Below, in pieces: positions 35,456 through 47,393 of a stretch of 64,000 bases of DNA. The DNA comes from Sesamum alatum. Taxonomy: Eukaryota > Streptophyta > Magnoliopsida > Lamiales > Pedaliaceae. The translations under genes were made by a program, and so were the position numbers. The stretch spans positions 25,587,395-25,651,394 of the forward strand of contig JACGWO010000004.1 in NCBI GenBank assembly GCA_034509735.1, written 5' to 3'. The notes below the pieces were generated by a model that did not search any database, was not told the DNA's origin, and worked only from the letters and a program-made list of their open reading frames with translations. Numbering within the stretch: position 1 is the stretch's first letter; every line of letters begins with the position of its first letter.

Positions 35456-36630
35456 GGGAAAATTATATTTTTGGTCCCACAGGATATGGCCTGTTGCACT
35501 TTGGTCCCGTTGTTTACGGGCTCAACACTTTTGGTCCCACAGGAACCAAAAGTGTTGCACTTTTGGTCCCGTCTCCGTTAAAGGTGTTAAGTTATGGATG
35601 GAAAACCACCTTTGAAAGTCAAAGATGGTTTTCTATGGTTTGAAACCATTAAAGTTCATGAAGGTGGTATTTCTTTCAAATTCTGGCCCCAATTTGAAGA
35701 CTCTCACTGTATAAAATACATTTTAATAGCTTAATTTAGCTAAATTTGTAAGTTTGATACATTATAATCTGCAATTTTATAACGATATTATTATAAATGA
35801 AATGCTAAATTATGTGATGGCAAAATTAAAATAACTACAAAAAAAATTAAATAAAACACTGCAAAATTAAGAGCAAAAAATGAACTAACTACATTGAATG
35901 GGAAAAATTGATTGTTTGTAATGTACACATTGAGCCATATTTTCCCTTGCCAATTATGCACATATATGCAATTTACATCACAAAAGAATTGCCAATGTTT
36001 GCAATTGCCAAAAAATTACAAATTTGCCCAAAAATTTGATTACATCCCAAAAATTTTGATTACATTCCAAAAAACTTTACAATATCAAAAGACTGATTAC
36101 ATTTCAAGTGCTTGGTTTCTCCTTCTTGGATGCATGTAATGTAGCCGAAAGGTTTGTCATGGTGACAAACCTTTTTCCTCCTTTTGTTAAAAAAGGCACT
36201 TGACTCTCACTCCCCGATGCTTCATTGGCGTTCGAACATTGTGAGAAAATGTGTCTATGGGGTTGAGATTAACCGTGCGAGTGAGGACACTCGCCTGGTT
36301 TCCGTCTGACTATTAACGACCATTAGGAGACGGGACCAAAAGTGCAACACTTTTGATTCCTGTGGGACCAAAAGTGTTGACCCCCTAAACAATGAGACCA
36401 AAAGTGCAACATGCTATATCCTGTGGGGCCAAAAGTGCAATTTTCCGTCAATTAACCGGGCGAGTGATAACACTCGCCTGGTTTCTATCTGATTTTTAAC
36501 AACTGTTAGGTGACGGGACTAAAAGTGCAACACATTTGGTTCCTGTGGGACCAAAAGTGTTGAGCCCGTAAACAATAGAACTAAAAGTGCAACAGGCTAT
36601 ATCCTGTGCGACCAAAAGTGCAATTTTCCC
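35456..36630. mobile_element. MULE-like element with 9-bp TSD
   Basis: A 1175-bp non-autonomous element. The left end gggaaaattatatttttggt and the reverse complement of the right end, gggaaaattgcacttttggt, stay alignable for about 120 bases. It is flanked by gattaatta on both sides (35447-35455 and 36631-36639), and a 9-bp duplication is diagnostic of Mutator-like transposition. The right end is doubled in tandem. No transposase is present, and the interior contains unassigned sequence without a supported frame. Confidence 0.85.
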
Positions 36631-36633
36631 GAT
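36268..36633. repeat. Tandem duplication of the MULE right end
   Basis: Two 183-bp copies (36268-36450 and 36451-36633), each opening attaaccg-gcgagtg-aacactcgcctgg and ending with the terminal inverted repeat. The copies have many point differences, so the duplication is not recent. Confidence 0.8.
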
Positions 36634-36639
36634 TAATTA

Positions 36640-37476
36640 TTACCAATTCCAATTCCTGGTCCAAATTCAAAAAAAATGAAATAGTTTTGTCGGCAAAATG
36701 GCGACGTTTTTTTCGTTTGATTTACATTAAAACAAATAGGAATGGTCATTTATTAGTACTTGCGTTCCAATGACCGTTCCTATTATAAAAAGCGACGTTG
36801 TATGCAGATCTTTAAGTTGTAACGGTTCCTAATAATGTGGCAAATAATAATTCATTTCCTAACAAAATAAATAAAAAATAAAAAGAACCCGTTCCAGGTA
36901 AAAAAGTGTATAAAAGTATGCAATGTGTGGACTAAGCCAATTTGAAACATAAAATATTTTTCATGAGATTGCTATATGTTCACAATATGAAGTATATTTG
37001 TATATTCAAATTTGTTAGTATTATATAGATGTAAGTAGCATCTTATGTATTCAACTGCATTCCAAATCAGACAGTTCAAATTTTGATCAGACCGTTAGAT
37101 ATGACTAAATAGACAAAAGACTACATTATATGAAGTTTTGGACAATTTTGGCACTTGGATAGTGAGATATCGTATCTGGTTCATAATAAGAAAGATTCAA
37201 AACTGTGTAACCGACAATCAAACCATGTGATTTCAAATTAGACTGTTAGATATATATATATATATATATATATTTTGTATATGTTTAAGTTTGGAATTAA
37301 TCTGGCTTCTGAATGTTGAGATATCGTAACCGAAACGTACACTAGATTGTTTTTCATACACATTTTAGAACGGTTATGAGTATAATTTCAAACCTACCTG
37401 ATAATTTATAATTAGAAACAGTAACTGAATAAAGTTAGGAACAATTAATTAAAATTATTATTAGCAACGGTTTGTA
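36640..37476. other. CACTA internal non-coding DNA with ggaacggt words
   Basis: Continues at 46844-47390 beyond the copia insertion. It holds 'gaccgttcctattataaaaa'-type words found on both sides and a (TA)n run at 37250-37271. It is similar in vocabulary to the subterminal regions. Confidence 0.5.
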
Positions 37477-39668
37477 TGTTAGAATAGATGACCAGAAAGT
37501 CAATTAGATTGGCTGTTCTGGGAACTATTCGTCGATTTTTATCAAAGTAATATTATACTGATAGATAAAGTAAGTATTCGTCACTGACAAAATGTGTTTG
37601 TTGTGCTTACTACTTACATTGAATGCTGTTTCAATGTCACAACAAATGCCCACAGACTGATTGGTTAAACCCATTGAGTTGAGCTGCGCATAGGTTGGCG
37701 GCTATGAAATCAACTCCTTGAGGGTCGGTCTGAAATGTTCCAAGTCGAGGACCTCGAGACTGGGCCTCGAGTGCCTTATAGAGACTTGCATTAAGTATTG
37801 CATTCACTGGGTGAGTGCCGAGTTTCATCGGTGCCAGACGTAGGTCATCTATGCAATTTTAGTGGGTTAGTTGGCAAGGTAGTCGACAGATTGAACTGAC
37901 TCGCGGGAATCGTCATATGGAAGCCTTGGAGGTTTGGTCGGTATGACTGGAATTCCCGGTTCTGATAGTACGGGATTAGTCCTCGGACTTGAGGAATCAT
38001 GGCACTCGCATACATATGAAGGTTGTATCTTGGATCTGGCGAGAGGTGACCGTGTCTTTGATATGGTCATTATAAGCCTTATCTAGTGCAGTCGGAGTAT
38101 GTAGTGAGGACGGTGGATTCCAAGATAGAATCTGTCCCCTGTCAGTATTTCACAGCTATGTCTCCATGCGCTCTGAGCTGGTTTCGACTCATTAAGTCTA
38201 CGGCCGTAGCGATTGGTCGAGTAGGGGATGGTTCCCTAGGTCGATCAATAGAGTAAACGCGTCTCGAGTTTGTAGCATAGTTGCCTAGTCTAGGATGGGA
38301 AACGACGCCCAATTTCATGCCCTAGAGTAAGGCCGGGAGATGGTTAACAGAATGACTGTACCTGTATGGAATTCGGAATGTTCACGCCAACATTCACCTA
38401 GTCTCTAGTGCCGTGGACCGTTGCTAGACGACCACCCATGGTAACGGGCATTTCTGATTAATGGTTAATCAGAAATAATTAATTAAATTAGATTTAATTA
38501 GTCAATTGTGTTGGACACAAGCCCAAGTCTAGCTGAGGGTGAACCTAAAGAGTCACACACAAATCAGTATGGAAGTAGTGGAATTAATTTGGAATTAATT
38601 CTGGAAGAAGTGAATTAATTTAATTGGATTAAATTAATTCAAGGAGAATATAAATGATTGGATCATTTATTGGGAAAATCCATTGGATGGATGGCCCAAG
38701 AAGTAATTAATTGGATTAATTAATTTTGGGCTTAATATCTTTAAATTAATTGGATTAATTTACTGGATTTCGTTTAATTAATTGATTGGATCAATTAATT
38801 AGTGTTTGAGCTTATGTTTATTTAATTGGATTAAATAAACTTTTGGATTTCAATAAGGTTTAAAATTAATTGGATTAATTTAAAACCCATGGATCACATG
38901 ATTTAATTTGATTAAATCAAGACCGGTCAAAACCGGTCCATGACTTGAAATCAAAGCTCAAAGGTTTGATCCAAGTTTAAGAGGAGTTGAAAGTCCTCCA
39001 TATAAGCAATGATGTGGCTCCATGTAAGCAATGATGTGGCTTGCCATGATGGCTAGGTGGTCCACATATTGTGCTAACATGGTTGGAGGTTGAGCACAAG
39101 TTGTGCATTAGTGTGTAGGTGGTTTTGGAAACTACCTACAACTACACAACACATGTATACACTTTTCAACTCCCTAACTTGCACTTCTAGCACACAAGCC
39201 ACGAAATTTCCTGCATTTTTCTCCTTCTTTTGAGTTCTCTTTGAATTAGATTCAAGATGAGAACATGAGAAATACGTATACACTAATCAATAGTGTAATA
39301 CGTTTTTCGTTTCTTCCTTGATCTAGCTTTTACCTAGCAGTAGATGTAGATTTTCTTCCATTTTTATGGTGTGGACAAATAAGAGGGGTTCTAATTTGAA
39401 TCCTGTGGTGAACGGAAAAGGAACGAAAAGAGAATCAAAGCTTGTTGCCGTTGTACATGTGAAACGGAAAAGGTATGTTCCTATTTAAATTATTGTACCT
39501 TTTTGTTTCCTCCTCTAGCCACATGTTCAAGCATATTTTTATGTATGTTATTATCCTTTTGAATACACCGAATGCCCGGGAATTGAAAGAGAACACCCCT
39601 TTGAAATCGTTTTAAATTTCATTTATTTTACGCTTTCGTCGCGTTCCCGGGCCGTACCGATTTTTTCA
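37477..39668 (+). repeat. Copia 5' LTR (2.19 kb)
   Basis: TGTTAGAATAG...TTTTTTCA. Around 38490-38900 it is built of short AT palindromes (attaattggattaatt). The small minus-strand reading frames are repeated in the other LTR and are not genes. Confidence 0.92.
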
Positions 39669-39669
39669 G

Positions 39670-39681
39670 TGGTATCAGAGC
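39670..39681 (+). other. Copia primer-binding site (tRNA-Met)
   Basis: TGGTATCAGAGC, one base after the 5' LTR. It is a perfect match to the usual plant copia PBS. Confidence 0.92.
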
Positions 39682-39937
39682 CCGGTTCGGTTTTGTGGTT
39701 TTAGGAATAACATTTTTTTATGTGATGAGCATGTTCAATATGTTTAATTTGCTTTTGGAAAGCATGTGTTACGGTTTTAAGCATGATTATGTGTTTAGAA
39801 AAATATGTGTTAATTTTGCTTTTAATTATGAATATCCATTCATTTTTGAAAATTGGATTTTCTGTAAATGCATGTTTTAGTTTCAGTTTTAATGCAGATA
39901 TTTAAAAAAAAAATGGGTTGAAAAAAAAAAATAATGC

Positions 39938-40072
39938 AGCCGGCAGCTGCTGCCGGCCGCACAGTGCCAGCGCGCGCCAGCGCGCGCGTACAGATGGTCG
40001 GGCGTGCGCGCGCGGCGCGCAGGCAGGGGAGTCTGCGCGCGCGGCTGCCAGTGCTGCCGGCCGGCCGATTTT
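39938..40072 (+). other. CG-rich island in copia leader
   Basis: About 130 bases of nearly pure G+C, with alternating gcgcgc runs and ccggc palindromes (gccggcagctgctgccggcc, cgcgcgcgcggc), in a leader that is otherwise AT-rich. No gene is supported, and the Ala/Arg-rich frames on both strands reflect composition. Confidence 0.8.
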
Positions 40073-41615
40073 GAATGGCTGGGCCATTTTTGCTATTTTT
40101 ACCCGAAAAATTGGATTTTCCACATTTCTGCATATTTTCCGAAATGATTATTTTTGGCTAATTTTAATTTTAGTTAAATTGGATTTTTCTAAAATTAAAT
40201 TGTGCTTACATTAATTTGGAAATCGTTTCCAAACAAAAATATTTTTTGGTACATTGGATGTATGATACTTGATATCCATTTTTAATTGCATGATTAATGT
40301 ATATTTTTCTGCATATAATTATGTTGTTGTTGATGATATTGGATATTGTTTTAATAAATGCATTGGATATATTTATTTGTTGGTCATGTTTATATTTGAT
40401 ATAAATGTGTATTAATTGTTTATTGGATAAACAATGGGGATGATCACAAAGCCCATGGCCCTTATGTATGGTTTAATTTTTGTTGGGTGAGGCCTGCGTG
40501 CCTCTTTGTTTTATTATTCTCTTTCTCTCTCTCGTTTTTAGCCTTGAAATAATAAGGCTTGCTTTCTTCCTCCTTTTGTACTCTCCCCAACTTCTGATTG
40601 GGGTTTCTTATTTAAGTTGTAATGAGTGTAGTTAGGTTGGTGAGGATTTATTTTTTGTAATAAATTGTAAGGAAGCATTTCCATGGGGATGGAGGCCCAA
40701 GAAGAGGCCCGTTGGACGGAGCCCACGATGGAGAGTCCAAAGAATGAAGAGGCGTTACAAGGCCCATTAGAATGATAATGGGTTATAATTTTGTAATAGT
40801 GTAGGCTACCCTAGATTGACCATAGATCCACTGCGGGCTCAGTGGATCACATAGGATTGGGCTTGTGATCATCCAACAGGGGCGTGCTAGGGTTATTTTG
40901 CATGTGGTGTATGTTTCAATATTTAATGTATGATGTGTTTGGAATGCATCCTTTATATTCAATGTTAAAACTAGAGCATGCAAAAAATTTCTTAATGATG
41001 AGGTCTCGGTCACTAATAAAACTTAACTCTCACTTCGATGGTCCAAGTAAATATTAGGCCCATTAATGGATTAAAAAGTCAAATGGTTTGATTTAAATCC
41101 AAGCCTTCCATCCATAACAATGTGGTGAGGAAGCTACTTTCACCCATTCGTGGTCTCACGAGTCGTGGCACGTTTGGAATGGAAGAAAGCTATGTTATTG
41201 TTATGAACAAAGGAATATGCTCCTATTTCCCTGTCTCACGAGTCGTGGGGGGCGATAGTTGAGATATTCATTTGGTTGATGGGTCGGGCCTAACGCTGAG
41301 TAACATGATTCGCTTGGAGTCCTCGGGATCATGTGAAAAGGCGAGGCAAAATAACTTGGGGATCTCATTGGATGAGAATAATATAGGTTACCTCCCACAA
41401 AGCCTTTTTCTATGTGAATCGTAAGAGCGGGGCATGGACAATTGTGTTTGTGGACCTCAAGCCCACTAGGAAATGGTTTCCCGGAACCCCATTTGAGAGT
41501 GATGGGCTTTCGCAGAAATAGTGGGAGGGGTTAATGACTAAAGACCAAGTCTTAACTTTAACATAATATTACTATAATCTACTTAATATTTTTCTGTTTA
41601 TATTTTTGAATGTAT

Positions 41616-42539
41616 ATGTCTAAGAATCCACTCCCGCCAATACTAAAGGCTAATATGTTTAATGGAACAAACTACAACGACTGGCTGCGAAATCTTAAGA
41701 TAGTCTTAGATTTCGAGAACCAAACTTATATTCTAGATAAGGATCTTCCTCGGGCTTTGCCGGATGGGTCAATGCCTTAAGAACGCTTGGCATTCGAGAA
41801 GATGCATGTTGACCACCGGCAGGTCTGCAGCATTGTAGTGGCCTCGATGACTAACGAGATCCAGAAGCAGTACGATAGGCTAGATGATGTTGGCTCGATT
41901 ATGCTTCGTTTGCAAGATATCTATGCGATCTCGAACCGGCAAGTTAGATACGCTGCAAAGAAGGCATTCTTCGGAGCTAAGATGACAGAAGGATCGTCTG
42001 TACGAAAGCATGGAGTGATGATGCTATCCCTTGTGGAGAAGCTCAAAGACCTCCAAGCTAATCTTGTAAAAGAGACGTACATAGACGTGATCCTTCAGTC
42101 TCTTTCTACCTCTTTCGACCAATTTATTGTCGACTTGATAAATATGTTGGTCTGGTACGAGGCAACGATTGAAAAATCTGCGCCGGCGGTACTAGTGGGA
42201 GAGGGTTCGACCTCAGAAGCGAAAGGCAAGGGTTCTGGATGCTGGAAGAGGAAGAAAACTAAGACAACATAAGCCGCTGCTAGCACTTCGGATGATCTTG
42301 TTACACCGCTGGGCGGAGGTAAAGGAAAGAGGAAGAGGGTTCGACAGTCAAAGTCATAGATTCCAAATGATGTGTGCATTAACTGCCGCGAAAAGGGATA
42401 TTGGAAGAGGGAGTGTCCCAAGCTCCTCTCTAATGAAGGTACATTTGAATTGAGTACCAACATGATTATTGTTCTACTCTTTGGTATTGGATACCAGTTA
42501 ATCATAATCTATGAATGGTTTGCAGATGGTTATGAGTAG
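41616..42539 (+). pseudogene. Copia gag with three in-frame stops
   Basis: 307 codons from ATG 41616 to TAG 42537. MSKNPLPPILKANMFNG and YNDWLRNLKIVL are typical of copia gag (UBN2-type); VDHRQVCSIVVASM and a Lys/Arg-rich region follow. The zinc knuckle is CINCREKGYWKREC, with Tyr where CCHC knuckles have His. In-frame stops at 41778, 42270 and 42357 each sit where a Gln codon would be one C-to-T change away. The frame is otherwise unbroken. Confidence 0.88.
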
Positions 42540-44632
42540 AAAGCCCAGACAGTTCCTAAGGCTTAGAGATGGCAGGGCCATTGTTGCAAAGACTAGGGAC
42601 TAGTTAGGCTTAGCATAGCAGTGATCATGTTAGGATAGAGTTTGAAAGGAAATATGTAACCTGGCATGATCGAAGTATGTTTTTATGTACTGTTGGACAA
42701 TCTTTTAATTACATACGTTTGATCAATAAAATTGCTTTATTTGACAAAGAATGACTATTCTTGTCTGCTAGGTGGGATACATAATTATCCTTAAACATTA
42801 TCGCATAATTGGATTATGAGTACTCAATATCAAATGATTAAAATGGATAATCAAGATAAACTTACGAATTTGGCATCTATAAGCTAGGATGGTTTTTCCT
42901 TTAGAAGATTCAAAGAGTCTAGCGATAGACAATTTGAGTCGACTAGCTTACAAGTCCTCTCTGAGATGGAAAGATTGTAAGGCTTCTTTGTTGGACAAAG
43001 TGGGCTTGCCAAAATTCTATCGGATTGGATCCATTTAGACATTCGTAGGTTACTGAATACACAACACTAGAAGAGGGTTCACAAGTCGAAGGACCTTGGA
43101 TAGGTTTGGGGAATTAGACTTGGAGTGGTGAACCAAGCTGATTGCAAAAGTAAACCTCTCGATTAGATCGAAGGGGCGTGTATTTAGTATGAGTTCTTGA
43201 ATATCCAGATGAGAATGGAATTCTCATCTGTGGAATTCTTCCTGTAAGGACTATGGTTGAATGGTCTCTGATAAGGGAGAAATCGAACCTTGTTACACTT
43301 TGTTCGATCGGGGTTTCACTGGATTACCTTGAACCGTCTAGACATGGGCTTGAAAGGTTGCCAAGTTGAGAAACATGGCATTTTCTAATAGTCATGATCT
43401 AGTTGTCATATACGATATGGTTTGGCAAGCCTGCATCCTACAAAGTTCTTCAGAACATGGGATGGTCCCACATACGTCAAGGGACTAGTGGGAGACAAAT
43501 TAGACTAGGTGTATGATTTGTGCAGGTTTAATACAGAATAATGCAAACATCATTTGTAATTATATTATTCCACTGACTATATTCTAGTCCTCCTAGGGAT
43601 AACCAGAATACCTTAGTTACTTAAGAGGTATATGTTTCTGGACCTGTCTGGTCAACGGATTATCATCCAAAAGATACAAGGAGAAGCGATGTTGGACATC
43701 GGGTTTGGATCAATAGCTTAGAGCTATTGGATCCTTCATGAAAATTCAAACTGGGTTTGAAATTTTGTATAACTGGAATATTCATTTTGACGAGTTCATA
43801 CGGAGTATGAATCGATCAGTTACAGGCTTTAGGAAACACTGAAACACGAGCGTTGTTCACGCAATTCTCCATGATAGGAATTGGATTCCTTTATACAGGG
43901 TTAAGCTGTTCAAGACTCAGTCGCATTAGAATGATGAGAAAGCTTAGATGTTTGACATCCCCTACGTCTTTGCCTTAGGCAACATGAAATGTTGTTTGTG
44001 CATTGGGCCTGATGTTGTGTATGCTTTGTGTATAACAATGGTTATTGGGCTTGTGCCGAGAAGGCAGTATACAGCTGTTGAGAATATCTTTAATACCTGA
44101 ATAAGGATTAAAGAAGTGTTCTTGATGCACATTTTGTGGAGGGTTGATCCTAGAAAGCTATAGCGATACTAGCTTCCAAAATCATGTGAATAATGTTTAG
44201 TCTCAATATGTATATACATTTGGACTTAATGGTGAGTGTGGTAGCTTGAAAAGGTTTCAAGCAGGATACCATGACATGTCATTATGAAAGTCGAATGTAT
44301 GGCGACTTTGGAAGTCGTTTCTGGAAAGTGGTATGGATTGAAAACCGCATCCATAGGATGGATGTGGTGCTTAGCATGACCGAGCCAGTAGTTGCCTTGG
44401 AGGCGAACAACTAGGCTTTGGCAAAAGCGTTTTCGGCCCGAGATCTCGTCACAGATCTACGGAAAATTCTTAGACAACCACCATTTGCAGGCAGCAATGG
44501 TAGGAAGAGGTGACACGGTTGGACTGTGTCACTTCGGCAGATAAATATAGTAGACCCACGAGACCAAGCAGGTATCGTAGATTGCTCATGCTCAGAAGGC
44601 TCTGAGCAACATGGGTAATTGGCTTTGTGGTC
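42540..44632 (+). pseudogene. Copia pol remnants, strongly eroded
   Basis: Only 2.1 kb remains where about 3.3 kb of pol would be expected. Protease-like LRLRDGRAIVAKT lies near 42560-42600. From about 43890 to 44140 a frame reads LFKTQSH, DIPYVFALGNMKCCLCIGPD, VVYALCITMV and QYTAVENIF, which corresponds by position and pattern to the late reverse transcriptase/RNase H region of copia (IPYASAIGS, TRPDI-YAV, H-W-TAVKNIL). The intact catalytic motif YVDD is not seen. Stops and frame changes occur every few dozen codons. It is inactive. Confidence 0.6.
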
Positions 44633-44643
44633 AAGTGGGAGAT

Positions 44644-46838
44644 TCTTAGAATAGGTGACCAGAAAGTCAATTAGATTGGCTGTTTTGGGAACTATTCGTC
44701 GATCTTTATCAAAGTAATATTATACTGATGGATAAAGTAAGTATTCATCACTGACAAAATGTGTTTGTTGTGCTTACTACTTACATTGAATGCTGTTTCA
44801 ATGTCACAACAAATGCCCACAGACTGATTGGTTAAACCCATTGAGTTGAGCTGCGCATAGGTTGGCGGCTATGAAACCAACTCCTTGAGGGTCGGTCTGA
44901 AACGTTCCAAGTCGAGGACCTCGAGACTGGGCCTCGAGTGCCTTATAGAGACTTGCATTAAGTATTGCATTCACTGGGTGAGTGCCAAGTTTCATCGGTG
45001 CCAGACGTAGGTCGTCTATGCAATTTTAGTGGGTTAGTTGGCAAGGTAGTCGACTGATTGAACTGACTTGCGGGAATCGTCATATGGAAGCCTTGGAGGC
45101 TTGGTCGGTATGACTGGAATTCCCGGTTCCTGATAGAACGGGATTTGTCCTCGGACTTGAGGAATCATGGCAGTCGCATACATATGAAGGTTGTATCTTG
45201 GATCTGGCGAGAGGTGACCGTGTCTTTGATATGGTCATTATAAGCCTTATCCAGTGCAGTCGAAGTATGTAGTGAGGACGGTGGATTCCAAGATAGAATC
45301 TGTCCCCTGTCAGTATTTCACAGCTATGTCTCCTATGCGCTCTGAGATGGTTTCGACTCATTAAGTCTACGGCCGTAGCGATTGGTCGAGTAGGGAATGG
45401 TTCCCTAGGTCGATCAATAGAGTAAACGCGTCTCGACTTTGTAGCATAGTTGCCTAGTCCAGGATGGGAACTGACACCCAATTTCATGCCCTAGACTAAG
45501 GCCAGGGGATGGTCGACAGAAGGACTGTACCTGTATGGAATTCGGAATGTTCACGCCAATATTCACCTAGTCTCTAGTGCCGTGGACCGTTGCTAGACGG
45601 CCACCCATGGTAATGGGCATTTCTGATTAATGGTTAATCAGAAATAATTAATTAAATTGGATTTAATTAGTCAATTGTGTTGGACACAAGCCCAAGTCTA
45701 GCTGAGGGTGAACCTAAAGAGTCACACACAAATCACTATGGAAGTAGTGGAATTAATTTGGAATTAATTCTGGAAGAAGTGAATTAATTTAATTGGATTA
45801 AATTAATTCAAGGAGAATATAAATGATTGGATCGTTTATTGGGAAAATCCATTGGATGGATGGCCCAAGAATTAATTAATTGGATTAATTAATTTTGGGC
45901 TTAATACCTTTAAATTAATTGGATTAATTTATTGGATTTCGTTTAATTAATTGATTGGATCAATTAATTAGTGTTTGAGCTTATGTTTATTTAATTGAAT
46001 TAAATAAACTTTTGGATTTCAATAAGGTTTAAAATTAATTGGATTAATTTAAAACCCATGGATCACTTGATTTAATTTGATTAAATCAAAACCGGTCAAA
46101 ACCGGTCCATGACTTGAAATCAAAGCTCAAAGGTTTGATGCAAGTTTAAGAGGAGTTGAAAGTCCTTCATATAAGCAATGATATGGCTCCATGTAAGCAA
46201 TGATGTGGCTTGCCATGATGGCTAGTTGGTCCACATATTGTGCTAACATGGTTGGAGGTTGAGCACAAGTTGTGCATTAGTGTGTAGGTGGTTTTGGAAA
46301 CTACCTACAACTACACAACACATGTATTCACTTTTCAACTCCCTAACTTGCACTCTCTAGCACACAAGCCACGAAATGTCCTGCATTTTTCTCCTTCTTT
46401 TGAGTTCTCTTTGTATTAGATTCAAGATGAGAACATGAGAAATACGTATACACTAATCAATAGTGTAATACGTTTTTCGTTTCTTCCTTGATCTAGCTTC
46501 TACCTAGCAGTAGATGTAGATTTTCTTCCATTGCTGTGGTGTGGACAAATTAGAGGCGTTCTAATTTGAATCCTAAGGTGAACGGAAAAGGAACGAAAAG
46601 AGAATCAAAGCTTGTTGCCGTTGTACATGTGAAACGAAAAAGGTATGTTCCTATTTAAATTATTGTACCTTTTTGTTTCCTCCTCTAGCCACATGTTCAA
46701 ACATATTTTTATGTATGTTATTATGCTTTTGAATACACCGAAAACCCGGGAATTCAAGGGGAACACCCCTTTGAAATCGTTTTAAATTTCATTTATTTTA
46801 CGCTTCCGCCGCATTCTCGGGTCGTACCGATTCTTTCA
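44644..46838 (+). repeat. Copia 3' LTR (2.2 kb)
   Basis: Starts TCTTAGAATAG (second base changed from TG), directly after the polypurine tract, and ends GATTCTTTCA before the ttgta duplication. It is colinear with 37477-39668. Confidence 0.92.
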
Positions 46839-46843
46839 TTGTA

Positions 46844-47390
46844 TAATATAACCGTTCTTAATTATGATTTTTCCACATTTTTTTTATCAAAGAGGCATCA
46901 AATGAAATTTATTTGGAGCAAATATTGGAACGGTTAAATTTAAGAAATTGTTCCAAGTTTGGCGCCAAATAAATTTATTTGGAGCTCATATTGGAATGGT
47001 TGGGATTAAGAAACCGTTCCCAGTTTGAATTTTTCACTTTTTTTTTTTCAAGAGGCGATTATTTGGAGCTTATATTAGAATCACTAGAATTAAGAAACCG
47101 TTCCAAGTTTCAAATTTCCAACTTTTTTCTGGAGGGATTGGAATCGGCTGTGGAATAGTACAATAGAAAACCAAACCATTCCTAATTGAAATTTCACCGA
47201 ACTACATTACACATTGGAACGGTAGTGCTAAACAAAATCGTTCCTAATGATATTTCACCAAAACGCCGTACAGTCTGGCACGATTTGTTTTGGGACGGTA
47301 ATATTAGAAACGACCGTTCCTATTATAAAAATACACCATTCCTACTTTATAAAAATGTATTATTGATAGAATGTATAAAATTAATTTTTT
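46844..47390. other. CACTA internal non-coding DNA, right of copia
   Basis: Rich in ggaacggt/accgttcc words in both orientations. It continues the pre-insertion sequence at 37476. Confidence 0.6.
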
Positions 47391-47393
47391 TTA

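Larger units (their letters stand above)
37477..46838 (+). mobile_element. Ty1/copia element with 2.19-kb LTRs
   Basis: A complete 9362-bp insertion with long LTRs, tRNA-Met-type PBS, polypurine tract aagtgggagat (44633-44643) and a 5-bp target duplication ttgta (37472-37476 and 46839-46843). Gag is recognisable, and pol is present only as shrunken, stop-riddled remnants. It lies inside the CACTA element. The LTRs differ by about 3% in the first 550 bases by my count. Confidence 0.92.

Noticed and set aside
39840..40214. Ala/Arg-rich frames over the GC island
   Set aside because: Open on both strands because of extreme G+C composition; they lie in the copia leader before gag.
37637..45487. 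Minus-strand frames at 37637-37828, 37867-38070, 44804-44995 and 45080-45487
   Set aside because: Repeated in both copia LTRs and antisense to the element; no domain recognised.
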